From Saccharothrix sp. HUAS TT1 (lineage in GTDB: Bacteria; Actinomycetota; Actinomycetes; Mycobacteriales; Pseudonocardiaceae): a DNA stretch of 64,000 nucleotides. Below, piece by piece: positions 24,212 to 32,194 of the stretch (position 1 is its first letter; every line of letters begins with the position of its first letter). The stretch spans positions 1 to 64,000 of the forward strand of contig NZ_CP160453.1 of the NCBI RefSeq assembly GCF_040744945.1, written 5' to 3'. Below the pieces are notes generated by a model that was given only the letters and a program-made list of their open reading frames with translations, made no database searches and was not told the origin of the DNA. Made by a program: the position numbers and the translations under genes.

Positions 24212-25161
24212 TCAGTGACGCGCGGCGGCCGTCAAGGTTGTCCGGACCTCGTGCCGCGGCACGTCCGGCGCGAGGAACGCGAGCAGCCGCTCACCCTCCC
24301 GCTCCACCTCCTCCGGCGCGGGCAGCCGTGCGAGAGCAGCACGTTGTCGAAGTCGTAGAGGAACCGCGGCGGCGCGGGCTCGTCCTCGTCCGGCCGGGGC
24401 GCGTCGGGCAGGTCGAACAACTCCCGGCCGTCCTCGTCGCGCAGCCGCAGCAGCGGCAGGTCCTCGACCACCTCGCGCAGCCGGGTGAGCCCGGACCAGG
24501 TCTGCACGTCCTCCACCGTCGCGGGCCCGAACGCGGCCAGGTAGCGCCGCACCAGGTCGGCTGCCGACGGCCGGTCCGCCACGGGCGCGCCCAGCCACGT
24601 CTCCGCGCCGGTGTGCGCGATCGCGCCGCTGCGGCCCCACACCCCGCGCGGCGGCACCTGGACCAGCGGGACCAGGCAGCGGACGGCGTAGGCCGGCGTG
24701 GCGGGCGTGCGGTCGGGCCACTGCTCGTGCAGCAGCGCTCCCAGCTCCTTGTTGGTGCGCGGCTTCTCCGCGAGCAACGCGCGCCCGGCAACCACCACGG
24801 CGGCCACGTCCAGCTCCCGCGCCTCCCGGCCGTGGGTGTGGTTGCGGAACAGGTCCCGGTCGAGCGCGGGCTGCACCACCGGGCGCAGCGCGAGCGCGTC
24901 GGCCGCGGTGAGCAGGTGGATCGTGGAGCGCATCGCGGCCATCCGCACGAGCCCGCGGTCCACGAGCGGGTCGGCCGCCAGGTCGGGGGTGAAGCCGGCG
25001 ACGCGCGACCACAGGCCGGTGTACCAGGTGTGCGGTGCCCGGGCCTGCGACCCGACCAGGTGCTCGACGACCTCGGGCACCGGCCGGTCGGCGCGGGCCG
25101 GCAGGAACTGGCGAGCCGGGGTGGCGCGGCCGAGGGCGCGACGGCTCAGAACCGGGGTCAT
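24212..25161 (-). pseudogene. Winged helix DNA-binding domain protein (HTH_42/AlkZ-like), C-terminally broken
   Basis: From ATG 25161 the protein follows the HTH_42 family well (LSRRALGRATPARQFLPARA, MRSTIHLLTAADALALR, RFLYDFDNVLLSH). Intact members, such as AlkZ-like glycosylases that unhook DNA crosslinks, have about 360 residues. Here, right after VLLSH near 24325, the frame reads into Arg/Ser-rich nonsense and stops at 24232, while the normal C-terminus (PEEVEREGERLLAFLAP) continues in another frame to 24212. About 60 residues that normally lie between are missing. I infer a deletion with frameshift. A 309-residue truncated product could still be made. Confidence 0.7.
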
Positions 25162-25232
25162 GCGGCCACCGCAGGACCGATTGCGGTCAACTTCCGTCCG
25201 CATACGGCGTCCGACTTGGTGCCCGCACCGAA

Positions 25233-25248
25233 AAAGTGATATCACTTT
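25233..25248. promoter_or_regulatory. 16-bp perfect palindrome upstream of SPFH operon
   Basis: AAAGTGATATCACTTT, perfectly symmetric, 34 bases before the SPFH start, in a short AT-rich patch that stands out from the surrounding DNA. Likely operator, plausibly for the ribbon-helix-helix protein encoded as second gene of the operon (inference). Confidence 0.7.
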
Positions 25249-25281
25249 GCTAAGCACGAGATAGCGATCGAGGGGTGGGAC

Positions 25282-26202
25282 ATGGACGTCACAGACATCG
25301 CGGTGCAGATGCCGACGCCGGTGGTGCGGGAGCGGGAGGCACGCGCGCCGTCCGGGTGGGGGGTGCTCGCCGGCGTGGTGGTCGCCACGCTGGCCGGCGT
25401 GGCGGTGCTCGTGCTCGGCGCGATCCCGGGGGACGACGGGAACAGCGTCCCGGCGATCGTCGGGGGCGCCCTGCTGATGGCCGGTGGCGCCGTCGTCGGC
25501 GTCGGGCTGTTCACCGTCGCGCCGGGCGAGTCGCGGGTGCTCCAGTTCGCCGGCCGCTACACCGGCACCGTCCGCCAGGACGGCCTGCGCTGGGCGAACC
25601 CGTTCACCACGAAGGTGAAGGTGTCGACCCGGATCCGCAACCACGAGACCGCGACGCTGAAGGTCAACGACGCGGACGGCAACCCGATCGAGATCGCCGC
25701 CGTGGTGGTGTGGCAGGTCGAGGACACCGCGCGGGCGATGTTCGAGGTGGACGACTTCGTGCGGTTCGTCGGCATCCAGACCGAGACCGCGGTGCGGCAC
25801 ATCGCGACCAGCTACCCCTACGACAACCACAACGAGACCGGGTTGTCGCTGCGGGAGAACGCCGACGAGATCACCGAGACGCTGTCGGTGGAGATCGCGG
25901 CCCGGGTGCAGTCGGCCGGGGTGAAGGTGATCGAGTCCCGGCTCACGCACCTGGCCTACGCTCCGGAGATCGCGCACGCGATGCTGCAGCGCCAGCAGGC
26001 GGGCGCGGTGGTCGCGGCGCGGGCGAAGATCGTGGAGGGCGCGGTCGGCATGGTGCAGCTCGCGCTGGACCGGCTCGCCGAGGAGGACGTGGTGGAACTG
26101 GACGAGGAGCGCAAGGCGGCGATGGTGTCCAACCTGCTGGTCGTGCTGTGCGGCGACCGATCCACCCAGCCCGTGGTCAACGCCGGGTCGCTGTACACCT
26201 GA
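25282..26202 (+). CDS. SPFH/band 7 domain membrane protein
   Basis: Membrane-associated scaffold protein of 306 residues. A charged start is followed by two close hydrophobic stretches (about residues 29-75: [20 protein letters not shown] and [20 protein letters not shown]) and then a full SPFH/prohibitin domain ([73 protein letters not shown]). The C-terminal SLYT end is typical of this subgroup. SPFH proteins organise membrane microdomains. GGGG ahead of ATG 25282 serves as SD. The stop is followed after one base by the RHH gene, so the two form an operon. Confidence 0.92.
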   Translation: MDVTDIAVQMPTPVVREREARAPSGWGVLAGVVVATLAGVAVLVLGAIPGDDGNSVPAIVGGALLMAGGAVVGVGLFTVAPGESRVLQFAGRYTGTVRQDGLRWANPFTTKVKVSTRIRNHETATLKVNDADGNPIEIAAVVVWQVEDTARAMFEVDDFVRFVGIQTETAVRHIATSYPYDNHNETGLSLRENADEITETLSVEIAARVQSAGVKVIESRLTHLAYAPEIAHAMLQRQQAGAVVAARAKIVEGAVGMVQLALDRLAEEDVVELDEERKAAMVSNLLVVLCGDRSTQPVVNAGSLYT

Positions 26203-26203
26203 C

Positions 26204-26419
26204 GTGGCCGAGCGCAAGAGCGTCCTGTTGCGCCTCGACCCCGCGGTGCACGACGCGCTGACCAGGTGGGCGAACGACGAGCTGCGCAGCACGAACGCGC
26301 AGATCGAGTTCCTGCTGCGCCGTGCGCTCGCCGAAGCAGGCCGGCTGCCGACCGGCGCCGCGGACCAACCCCGGCGCGGCCGACCCCGCAAGGGCGACGG
26401 GGACACCGGGACCGGGTAG
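26204..26419 (+). CDS. Ribbon-helix-helix (Arc-like) protein with AT-hook-like tail
   Basis: Basic protein of 71 residues. Residues 4-48 ([20 protein letters not shown], then [17 protein letters not shown]) match the Arc/MetJ ribbon-helix-helix DNA-binding fold, with the N-terminal strand KSVLLRL inserting into the major groove. The tail contains RRGRPRKG, an AT-hook-like minor-groove motif. GTG 26204 starts one base after the SPFH stop. The pair is a conserved actinobacterial arrangement in my recollection. The palindrome upstream of the operon, with its AT-rich centre, is a natural target, suggesting autoregulation. Not evidently an antitoxin, as no toxin is present. Confidence 0.85.
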   Translation: MAERKSVLLRLDPAVHDALTRWANDELRSTNAQIEFLLRRALAEAGRLPTGAADQPRRGRPRKGDGDTGTG

Positions 26420-26513
26420 CCGACGCCGTCGGCGCGGATCGACCGCGCCGGCGGCGTTCGCCGTGCGGGTGATCGACTCGCGGCGCGCGGCGGCCGGTGC
26501 GACCGTTGGCCGG

Positions 26514-27293
26514 GTGAGCGAGCTGAACTCCCCGTACGCGCCGGGCACGCCCGCGTGGGTGGACATGATGACCACCGACCGCCGGGCGACCGCGGAGTTC
26601 TACGGCGGCCTGTTCGGCTGGGACTTCGAGGTCGGCGGGCCGGAGACCGGGCACTACACGATGGCGCTGGTGCGCGGGCTGCCCGTGGCCGGGTTCGGCG
26701 AGATGCCGTCGGACGTGATGTTCCCCGTGGTGTGGACGACCTACCTGGCCACCGACGACCTGGACGAGTCGCTGGACGTGCTGGGCGCCAACGGCGGCAA
26801 GGTGCTCGTGCCGGAGTTCGACACCGGCGGGCCGGGGCGCGGCGCGATCGCGGTGGACCCGTCCGGCGCGGCGTTCGGGCTGTGGGAGGCGGGCACGCAC
26901 ATCGGCGCGTACGTGGTGAACGAACCGGGCTCGGTGGTGTGGAACGAGCTGGCCACCCGGGACCCGTACGGCGCGGCGGAGTTCTACCAGCAGGTGTTCG
27001 GCGTCGGCCTGGACCCGCTGCCGGACTTCCCGTACACCCAGTTGCGGGTGGCCGGCAGGCCGGTGGCGGGCGTGTTCGGGATGGCCAACGAGATCCCGGC
27101 CGAGATCCCGCCGCACTGGATGACCTACTTCGCGGTGGCCGACGCCGACGCGGCGGCCGAGCGGGTGCGCGAGCTGGGCGGCGTCACGGTCGGCGACGTG
27201 GTCGAGTCGCGGTTCGGCCGGTTCACCACCGCGGGTGACCCGATGGGCGCGACGTTCCGGCTCATCCAAGCGCCGCCTTCCACCCCAGACTGA
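26514..27293 (+). CDS. Two-domain VOC protein (CFP30B-like)
   Basis: Protein of 259 residues with two glyoxalase/VOC domains in tandem: domain 1 from [20 protein letters not shown] to [11 protein letters not shown], and domain 2 from [20 protein letters not shown] to [11 protein letters not shown]. The layout matches the mycobacterial 27-30 kDa antigen CFP30B and hydroxylase-like relatives of unknown substrate. Start: GTG 26514 gives the family N-terminus; the frame extends further upstream without similarity. It overlaps the convergent exporter gene by 32 bases. Confidence 0.88.
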   Translation: MSELNSPYAPGTPAWVDMMTTDRRATAEFYGGLFGWDFEVGGPETGHYTMALVRGLPVAGFGEMPSDVMFPVVWTTYLATDDLDESLDVLGANGGKVLVPEFDTGGPGRGAIAVDPSGAAFGLWEAGTHIGAYVVNEPGSVVWNELATRDPYGAAEFYQQVFGVGLDPLPDFPYTQLRVAGRPVAGVFGMANEIPAEIPPHWMTYFAVADADAAAERVRELGGVTVGDVVESRFGRFTTAGDPMGATFRLIQAPPSTPD

Positions 27294-28074
27294 CCACCAG
27301 CGCCACCACGACGGTGAGGAACACCCGGCGCACGAACGCCGACCCGCGCCGCACCGCCAGCCGCGCCCCGAACACCGCGCCCGTCACGTTGCACAGCGCG
27401 AGCACCAGGCCCAGGCCCCACAGCACCTTCCCGGCCGGGATGAAGTAGAGCAGCGCGCCCAGGTTCGTGGCGACGTTGACGACCTTGGCGGTGGCCGAGG
27501 CGCGCAGGAACGCGAACCCCGTCAGGCCGACGAGCAGGAACACCAGGAACGTGCCGGTGCCCGGTCCGGCCAGGCCGTCGTAGAAGCCGATCACCGCGCC
27601 GCCCAGGGTCATCACGGCGATCTGCGCGACCTTGGTGAACCTCAGCGCCTCGGACGTGCCCAGCTGCGGCTTGCGCCAGGTGTAGAGGCCGACGCCGACC
27701 AGTGCGACGAGCACCACACCGTTGAGCACGCCGGGCGCCAGCGCACCGGCGAACGCCGCGCCGCCCACCGCGCCCGCGAAGGCGGCCACCGCCATCGGCA
27801 GCGCCGACGACCAGTCGACCGCGGTCTGCCTGGCGTACGTCCGCACCGCCGCGGCCGTGCCGACCACGGACGCGATCTTGTTGGTGGCCAGCGCGTACAG
27901 CGGCTGGCCTCCGGGCGCGATCAGCAGCAGCGCGGGCAGCTGGATGAGCCCGCCACCGCCCACCACGGCGTCGACCGCGCCCGCGAGGGCGGCGGCCAGG
28001 CAGAGGAACAGCAGCGCGGCGAGCGAGATGTGCCCGAAGCCGGGCCAGTCGAGTGCGGCGGTCACGTCGGACAT
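27262..28074 (-). CDS. TauE/SafE family sulfite/organosulfonate exporter
   Basis: Polytopic membrane protein of 270 residues with about eight hydrophobic segments and the TSUP family repeats: [20 protein letters not shown] near the N-terminus and [20 protein letters not shown] in the second half, two related glycine-rich motifs. TSUP proteins move sulfur-containing anions (sulfite, sulfoacetate, taurine) or other organic acids across the membrane. No sulfur genes adjoin it here, so the substrate is open. ATG 28074 lies 40 bases from the CebR box, which serves the divergent beta-glucosidase gene. Confidence 0.88.
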   Translation of the reverse strand: MSDVTAALDWPGFGHISLAALLFLCLAAALAGAVDAVVGGGGLIQLPALLLIAPGGQPLYALATNKIASVVGTAAAVRTYARQTAVDWSSALPMAVAAFAGAVGGAAFAGALAPGVLNGVVLVALVGVGLYTWRKPQLGTSEALRFTKVAQIAVMTLGGAVIGFYDGLAGPGTGTFLVFLLVGLTGFAFLRASATAKVVNVATNLGALLYFIPAGKVLWGLGLVLALCNVTGAVFGARLAVRRGSAFVRRVFLTVVVALVVSLGWKAALG

Positions 28075-28113
28075 GAAACAGGACGGACGTACTGCATTTC
28101 ACCCCTTACCGAG

Positions 28114-28127
28114 TGGGAGCGCTCCCA
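28114..28127. promoter_or_regulatory. CebR-type operator (LacI family)
   Basis: TGGGAGCGCTCCCA is a perfect 14-bp palindrome identical to the CebR box known from Streptomyces, where CebR represses cellobiose/cellotriose uptake and beta-glucosidase genes. It lies 80 bases upstream of the GH3 start. Confidence 0.85.
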
Positions 28128-28207
28128 GAATCGGCCGTTCAGCCCTGTTGTGCGCCAGGTCACGCGGGGAGGGTGGGTCCGGTTCTCCGATCACGTGGAG
28201 GTTGTCG

Positions 28208-30487
28208 GTGTTGAGATCCCGGAAGCGGACCGCGGTCGCCGCGCTGGTCACGCTCGCGCTGCTGGTCACCGGCGCACAGGCGAGCGGCATCGTCGAACCC
28301 GCCGGCCAGGACTACCTGGACGCGCGGGCGCCGGTCGACCGGCGGGTCGACAACCTGCTCCGGCGGATGACGCTGGAGGAGAAGGTCGGCCAGATGACCC
28401 AGATCCGACTGGGCAAGCTGCGCGGCAACTGCGAGTGGAACCCCGGTCCGCTGCGCGAGGACTGCCTGAAGGCGGTGCTGGAGGACGCGAAGGTCGGCTC
28501 GATCCTCTCCGGCGGCGGCGACGCGCCGAACCCCAACACGCCCAGGGCGTGGGCGGAGATGACCAACGCCATCCAGAAGTACGCGCTGGACCACAGCAGG
28601 CTGCGAATCCCGCTGATCTACGGCGCGGACGGCGTCCACGGCCACTCGAACGTGCTCAGCGCCACCATGTTCCCGCACCAGATCGGCCTCGGCGCGACGT
28701 GGGACCCGCAGCTCATGGAGCAGCTGGGCGCGTCCACCGGCCGGTCGATGCGCGCCACCGGCGTGTTCTGGAACTTCGCGCCGGTGTCCGACATCGCGCG
28801 CGACACCCGGTGGGGCCGGTACTACGAGACCTACAGCGAGGACCCGGTGCTGGCCGGCGCGCTGGCGGCGGCGAACGTGCGCGGCCAGCAGGGCGACCCG
28901 ATCGACGGCACCGCGCGGCTCACCGCGACCGCCAAGCACTTCGCGGGCTACTCGGAGCCGTTCAACGGCCACGACCGCGCGCCCGCCCAGCTGCCGATCC
29001 GGTACCTCCAGGACACCGTGCTGCCCGCGTTCCAGCCGCAGTTCGACGCCGGCGTCGGCACCGTGATGATCAACTCCGGCGCGGTGAACGGCGTGCCGGC
29101 GCACGCGTCGAAGTACCTGCTGACCACCCAGTTGCGGGACCGGATGGGCTTCCGCGGCGTGGCCATCACCGACTGGGAGGACATCCGGTTCCTGGTGGAC
29201 CGCTACCACGTGGCGGCGGACTACCAGGAGGCCATCGCGATGGCCGTCAACGCGGGCGTCGACATGGCGATGGAGCCGTCCAACGCGGCCGAGTTCACCT
29301 CGGGGCTGCTGGCCAACGTGCGCAGCGGCGCGATCAGCGGCAAGCGGATCGACGAGGCCGTGCGGCGCATCCTGAAGCTCAAGTTCGACCTGGGCCTGTT
29401 CGAGAAGCCGTTCGTCGACCCGGAGAAGGCCGACGCGGCCGTGACCGGCGTGGACCGCTCGCTGGCCCGCCAGGCGGCGGCGGAGAGCGCGGTGCTGCTG
29501 CGCAACGACGGCGTGCTGCCCCTGTCGACCGACGCGGCCAAGCTCGTGGTGACCGGCGACGCGGCGGACTCCGCGGCCCGCCAGCTCGGCGGCTGGACGG
29601 TCGGCTGGCAGGGCGTGCCCAACGGGTCGCCGCCACCGCCGACGGTGACGGTGCTGCAGGGCATCCGGGCCGCCGCACCGGCCGCGAACGTGGTCAGCGC
29701 GCCCGCGCAGGCCGACGCGGTCGCGCAGGCCGGTGACGCCGACGCGGTGGTCGTGGTGCTCGGCGAGGACCCCGGCGCGGAGGGCGAGGCGGACACCGAG
29801 GAGCCCGCGCTGACCGCCGAGCAGCAGGGCCTGGTGACCGCGGTGCGGGCCACCGGCAAGCCGGTCGTGGTCGTGCTGCTGACCGGCCGGCCGCAGGTGC
29901 TCGGCGCCGTCGCCGACGCCCCCGCGCTGGTCGCGGGCTGGCTGCCCGGCTCGGAGGGCGGCAGCGCCATCGCCGACGTGCTGTTCGGCGCGGTGAACCC
30001 GAGCGGCAAGTTGCCGGTGTCGTGGCCGAAGGTGGTCGGCGACCAGCCGTTCTCCTACGACCAGCCGCGGGGCGCGAACACGGCGCCCAGCTCGGCGTAC
30101 GACCCGGCGTTCGCGTTCGGGCACGGCCTGTCCTACACCACGTTCACCACGTCCGCGCCGACGGTGAAGTCCGCCGAGGTGCGGCGGGACGGCCGGGTGG
30201 AGGTGTCGGTGACGGTGGCCAACACCGGTTCCCGGGACGGCGCGCTCGTCGTGCCGGTGTACGCGCACCAGCCGGTGAGCAAGGTGCTCACGCCGCCGCA
30301 GCGCCTGGTCGGCTTCACCAGGGTCGCGTTGAAGGCGGGCGAGTCGCGGACGGTCGAGGTGGCGTTCGACCTCAAGCGCCTCGCGGTGACGCCGGGCGAC
30401 ATGGACGGCTCGGGCAAGCCGGAGGTCGCCAGGGGCGGCTACGAGGTCGTGGTCGGCGATGGGAGGGCTCGGTTCACGGTGCGGTGA
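28208..30487 (+). CDS. Secreted glycoside hydrolase family 3 beta-glucosidase
   Basis: Exported enzyme of 759 residues. Signal peptide about 1-25 (ends GAQA). N-terminal GH3 barrel starts DYLDARAPVDRRVDNLLRRM; the substrate-binding KHFAGY segment follows, and the nucleophile is Asp322 in VAITDWEDI. The C-terminal sandwich (SLARQAAAESAVLLRNDGVL) and a fibronectin III-like end (LVVPVYAHQPV, LVGFTRVALKAGESRTVEVA) complete the normal plan. It should release glucose from cello-oligosaccharides. Start: GTG 28208 has GGAGG 6 bases ahead; TTG 28211 is possible. The CebR box upstream predicts induction by cellobiose or cellotriose. Confidence 0.94.
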   Translation: MLRSRKRTAVAALVTLALLVTGAQASGIVEPAGQDYLDARAPVDRRVDNLLRRMTLEEKVGQMTQIRLGKLRGNCEWNPGPLREDCLKAVLEDAKVGSILSGGGDAPNPNTPRAWAEMTNAIQKYALDHSRLRIPLIYGADGVHGHSNVLSATMFPHQIGLGATWDPQLMEQLGASTGRSMRATGVFWNFAPVSDIARDTRWGRYYETYSEDPVLAGALAAANVRGQQGDPIDGTARLTATAKHFAGYSEPFNGHDRAPAQLPIRYLQDTVLPAFQPQFDAGVGTVMINSGAVNGVPAHASKYLLTTQLRDRMGFRGVAITDWEDIRFLVDRYHVAADYQEAIAMAVNAGVDMAMEPSNAAEFTSGLLANVRSGAISGKRIDEAVRRILKLKFDLGLFEKPFVDPEKADAAVTGVDRSLARQAAAESAVLLRNDGVLPLSTDAAKLVVTGDAADSAARQLGGWTVGWQGVPNGSPPPPTVTVLQGIRAAAPAANVVSAPAQADAVAQAGDADAVVVVLGEDPGAEGEADTEEPALTAEQQGLVTAVRATGKPVVVVLLTGRPQVLGAVADAPALVAGWLPGSEGGSAIADVLFGAVNPSGKLPVSWPKVVGDQPFSYDQPRGANTAPSSAYDPAFAFGHGLSYTTFTTSAPTVKSAEVRRDGRVEVSVTVANTGSRDGALVVPVYAHQPVSKVLTPPQRLVGFTRVALKAGESRTVEVAFDLKRLAVTPGDMDGSGKPEVARGGYEVVVGDGRARFTVR

Positions 30488-30612
30488 GCTGCCCTGATAT
30501 CCTTCTCGGCCGTACCCGCGCGGCATTCCGCTGTGGAGGAAAACCGCCCCCTCGGGGGCGGAGCCGGTGACAAGCGCGGTACGACCCCGGACCAGGAGAA
30601 GGTGGCTTCCGC

Positions 30613-30873
30613 ATGGCGAACATCAAGTCCCAGATGAAGCGGATCAAGACCAACGAGAAGGCGCGCCTGCGCAACAAGGCCGTCAAGTCGTCGCTCAAGA
30701 CCGCGATCCGCAAGTTCCGTGAGGCCGCCGAGGCCGGTGACAAGGAGAAGGCCACCGTGCTGGCGCGGGAGGCTTCCCGCAAGCTCGACAAGGCCGTCAC
30801 CAAGGGCGTGATCCACGCCAACCAGGCCGCCAACAAGAAGTCGGCCCTGGCGCGGCGCGCCAACCAGATCTGA
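30613..30873 (+). CDS. rpsT: 30S ribosomal protein S20
   Basis: Primary 16S rRNA-binding protein of 86 residues, lysine-rich and helical: [20 protein letters not shown] at the start and [20 protein letters not shown] at the end, both diagnostic. GGAGAAGG lies 8 bases ahead of the ATG. It is a single-gene unit closed by a strong terminator and convergent with holA, the same arrangement as in mycobacteria. Confidence 0.98.
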   Translation: MANIKSQMKRIKTNEKARLRNKAVKSSLKTAIRKFREAAEAGDKEKATVLAREASRKLDKAVTKGVIHANQAANKKSALARRANQI

Positions 30874-30890
30874 TCTGGTCCTCACGCTGG

Positions 30891-30926
30891 AAGTGCCGCT
30901 CACCCACTCGGGTGGGCGGCACTTTT
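30891..30926 (+). terminator. Intrinsic terminator of rpsT
   Basis: Stem of 15 pairs (AAGTGCCGCTCACCC with GGGTGGGCGGCACTT, one T-G wobble), loop ACTC, then TTTT at 30923-30926, 18 bases after the rpsT stop. The best classical terminator in the window. Confidence 0.92.
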
Positions 30927-30987
30927 CATCGGCGTCCCTCGGCCGCACTGACTGCCGCCGACCGCACCGATCGCCACCGGCTGCGGC

Positions 30988-31971
30988 TCAGCGCCGCCCG
31001 TACGCCGCGACGATCTTCAGCACCGCGCGCTCCAGGGCGTACCCCGAGTCGGCCGCGACGCCCTTGACGTCGGCGTTCAGGTCGGCGACCACCGTCATCG
31101 CGGCGGCGAGCCCCTGGTCCTCCCAGCCGCGCGACTGGCCCTGCGCCTTCTTCACCTTCCACGGCGGCATGCCCAGCTCGCCCGCCAGCTTGAACGGGTC
31201 GCCCCGCCCCACCGCGGACACCCGCGCGATCGTGCGCACCGCGTCGGCCAGCGCGTCGGCGACCAGCACGTGCGGCACGCCGAGCTGGATCGCCCAGCGC
31301 AACGCCTCCAGCGCACCGGCCCGGTCGCCCATCACGGCCTTCTCCGCCACCGCGAACCCGGTCACCTCGGCCCGGCCGCGGTGGTAGCGGCGGACCGCCT
31401 CGGCGTCGACCTTGCCCGCCGTGTCGGCGACGAGCTGCGAGGCCGCCGCCGCCAGCTCGCGCAGGTCCGAGCCGACCGCCTCGATCAGCGCCGCGACCGC
31501 CTCCGGGTCGGCCTTGCCACCGCCCGCCGAGCGGATCTCGTTGCGCACGAACGCTTCCCGGTCCGCCGCCTTGGTGACCTTGGGGCACTCGGTGACCCGG
31601 ACCCCCGCCTTCCGCAGCGCCCCGGGCAGCTCCTTGGCCGCCTTGCTCCGCCCGCCGCCGCTGTGGACGACCACCAGCGTCACCCCGTCCGCGGGCGCCT
31701 TGGCGTAGGCGATGACCGCGTCGGCGATCTCCTTGCCGATGTCCTGCGCGCTCTCCAGGGCGACCACCCGCCCCTCGGCGAACAGTGACGGGCTCACCAG
31801 TTCGGCCAGCTCAGGCGGGGTGAGATCGGTCACCCGGACGCGGGTCAGGTCGGCCTGCGGGTCGGCCTTCCTCGCCACCGCCAGGGCGCCCCGCACGGCG
31901 CGCTCGACCAGCAACTCCTCCTCGCCGACGACGAGGTGCACGGCGTCGGGCGGGTCAGCGGGCGCACTCAC
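30988..31971 (-). CDS. holA: DNA polymerase III subunit delta
   Basis: Clamp-loader subunit of 327 residues that opens the beta clamp. Family landmarks: VHLVVGEEELLVERAVRGAL at the start, ADLTRVRVTDLTPPELAELV, SPSLFAEGRVVALESAQD with the clamp-contact region, and the C-terminal helical part (QLGVPHVLVADALADAVRTI, MPPWKVKKAQGQSRGWEDQG). Divergence is typical of actinobacterial delta proteins. Transcribed away from the thrC-like gene and towards rpsT. Intact. Confidence 0.92.
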   Translation of the reverse strand: MSAPADPPDAVHLVVGEEELLVERAVRGALAVARKADPQADLTRVRVTDLTPPELAELVSPSLFAEGRVVALESAQDIGKEIADAVIAYAKAPADGVTLVVVHSGGGRSKAAKELPGALRKAGVRVTECPKVTKAADREAFVRNEIRSAGGGKADPEAVAALIEAVGSDLRELAAAASQLVADTAGKVDAEAVRRYHRGRAEVTGFAVAEKAVMGDRAGALEALRWAIQLGVPHVLVADALADAVRTIARVSAVGRGDPFKLAGELGMPPWKVKKAQGQSRGWEDQGLAAAMTVVADLNADVKGVAADSGYALERAVLKIVAAYGRR

Positions 31972-32069
31972 GGCGGCGATCCTCCCACGACTGACCGACG
32001 TCCGGATGGTGGACGTCTCTGGCTGAGGGCCGGGATCGTGTCGTAAGTTGAGGCCACAACTGAATACCG

Positions 32070-32181
32070 CTCATCCAGAGGGGCAGAGGGATCGGCCCGA
32101 AGAAGCCCCGGCAACCCGTCGCACAGCGTCCGCTGGCGATCACGGTGCCAATTCCGACCCGCGACGCGCGGGAAAGATGAG
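32070..32181 (+). ncRNA. SAM-I riboswitch (S-box leader)
   Basis: The S-box core is present in order: P1 CTCATC (32070-32075) pairing with GATGAG (32176-32181), the kink-turn/P2 block AGAGGGGCAGAGGGATCGGC followed by CCGAAGAAGCCCC, the invariant GGCAACC, the P3 arms, GGTGCCAATTCC and a P4 hairpin CCCGCG-ACG-CGCGGG. The ribosome-binding site GAGGAG (32179-32184) overlaps the 3' side of P1, so SAM binding should close P1 and hide it: translational repression by direct occlusion. It precedes the thrC-like gene by 13 bases. Confidence 0.93.
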
Positions 32182-32194
32182 GAGATACCTCGCG

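Noticed and set aside
26204..26419. Ribbon-helix-helix protein as the antitoxin of a toxin-antitoxin module
   Set aside because: Its operon partner is an SPFH membrane protein and no toxin-like gene is adjacent.
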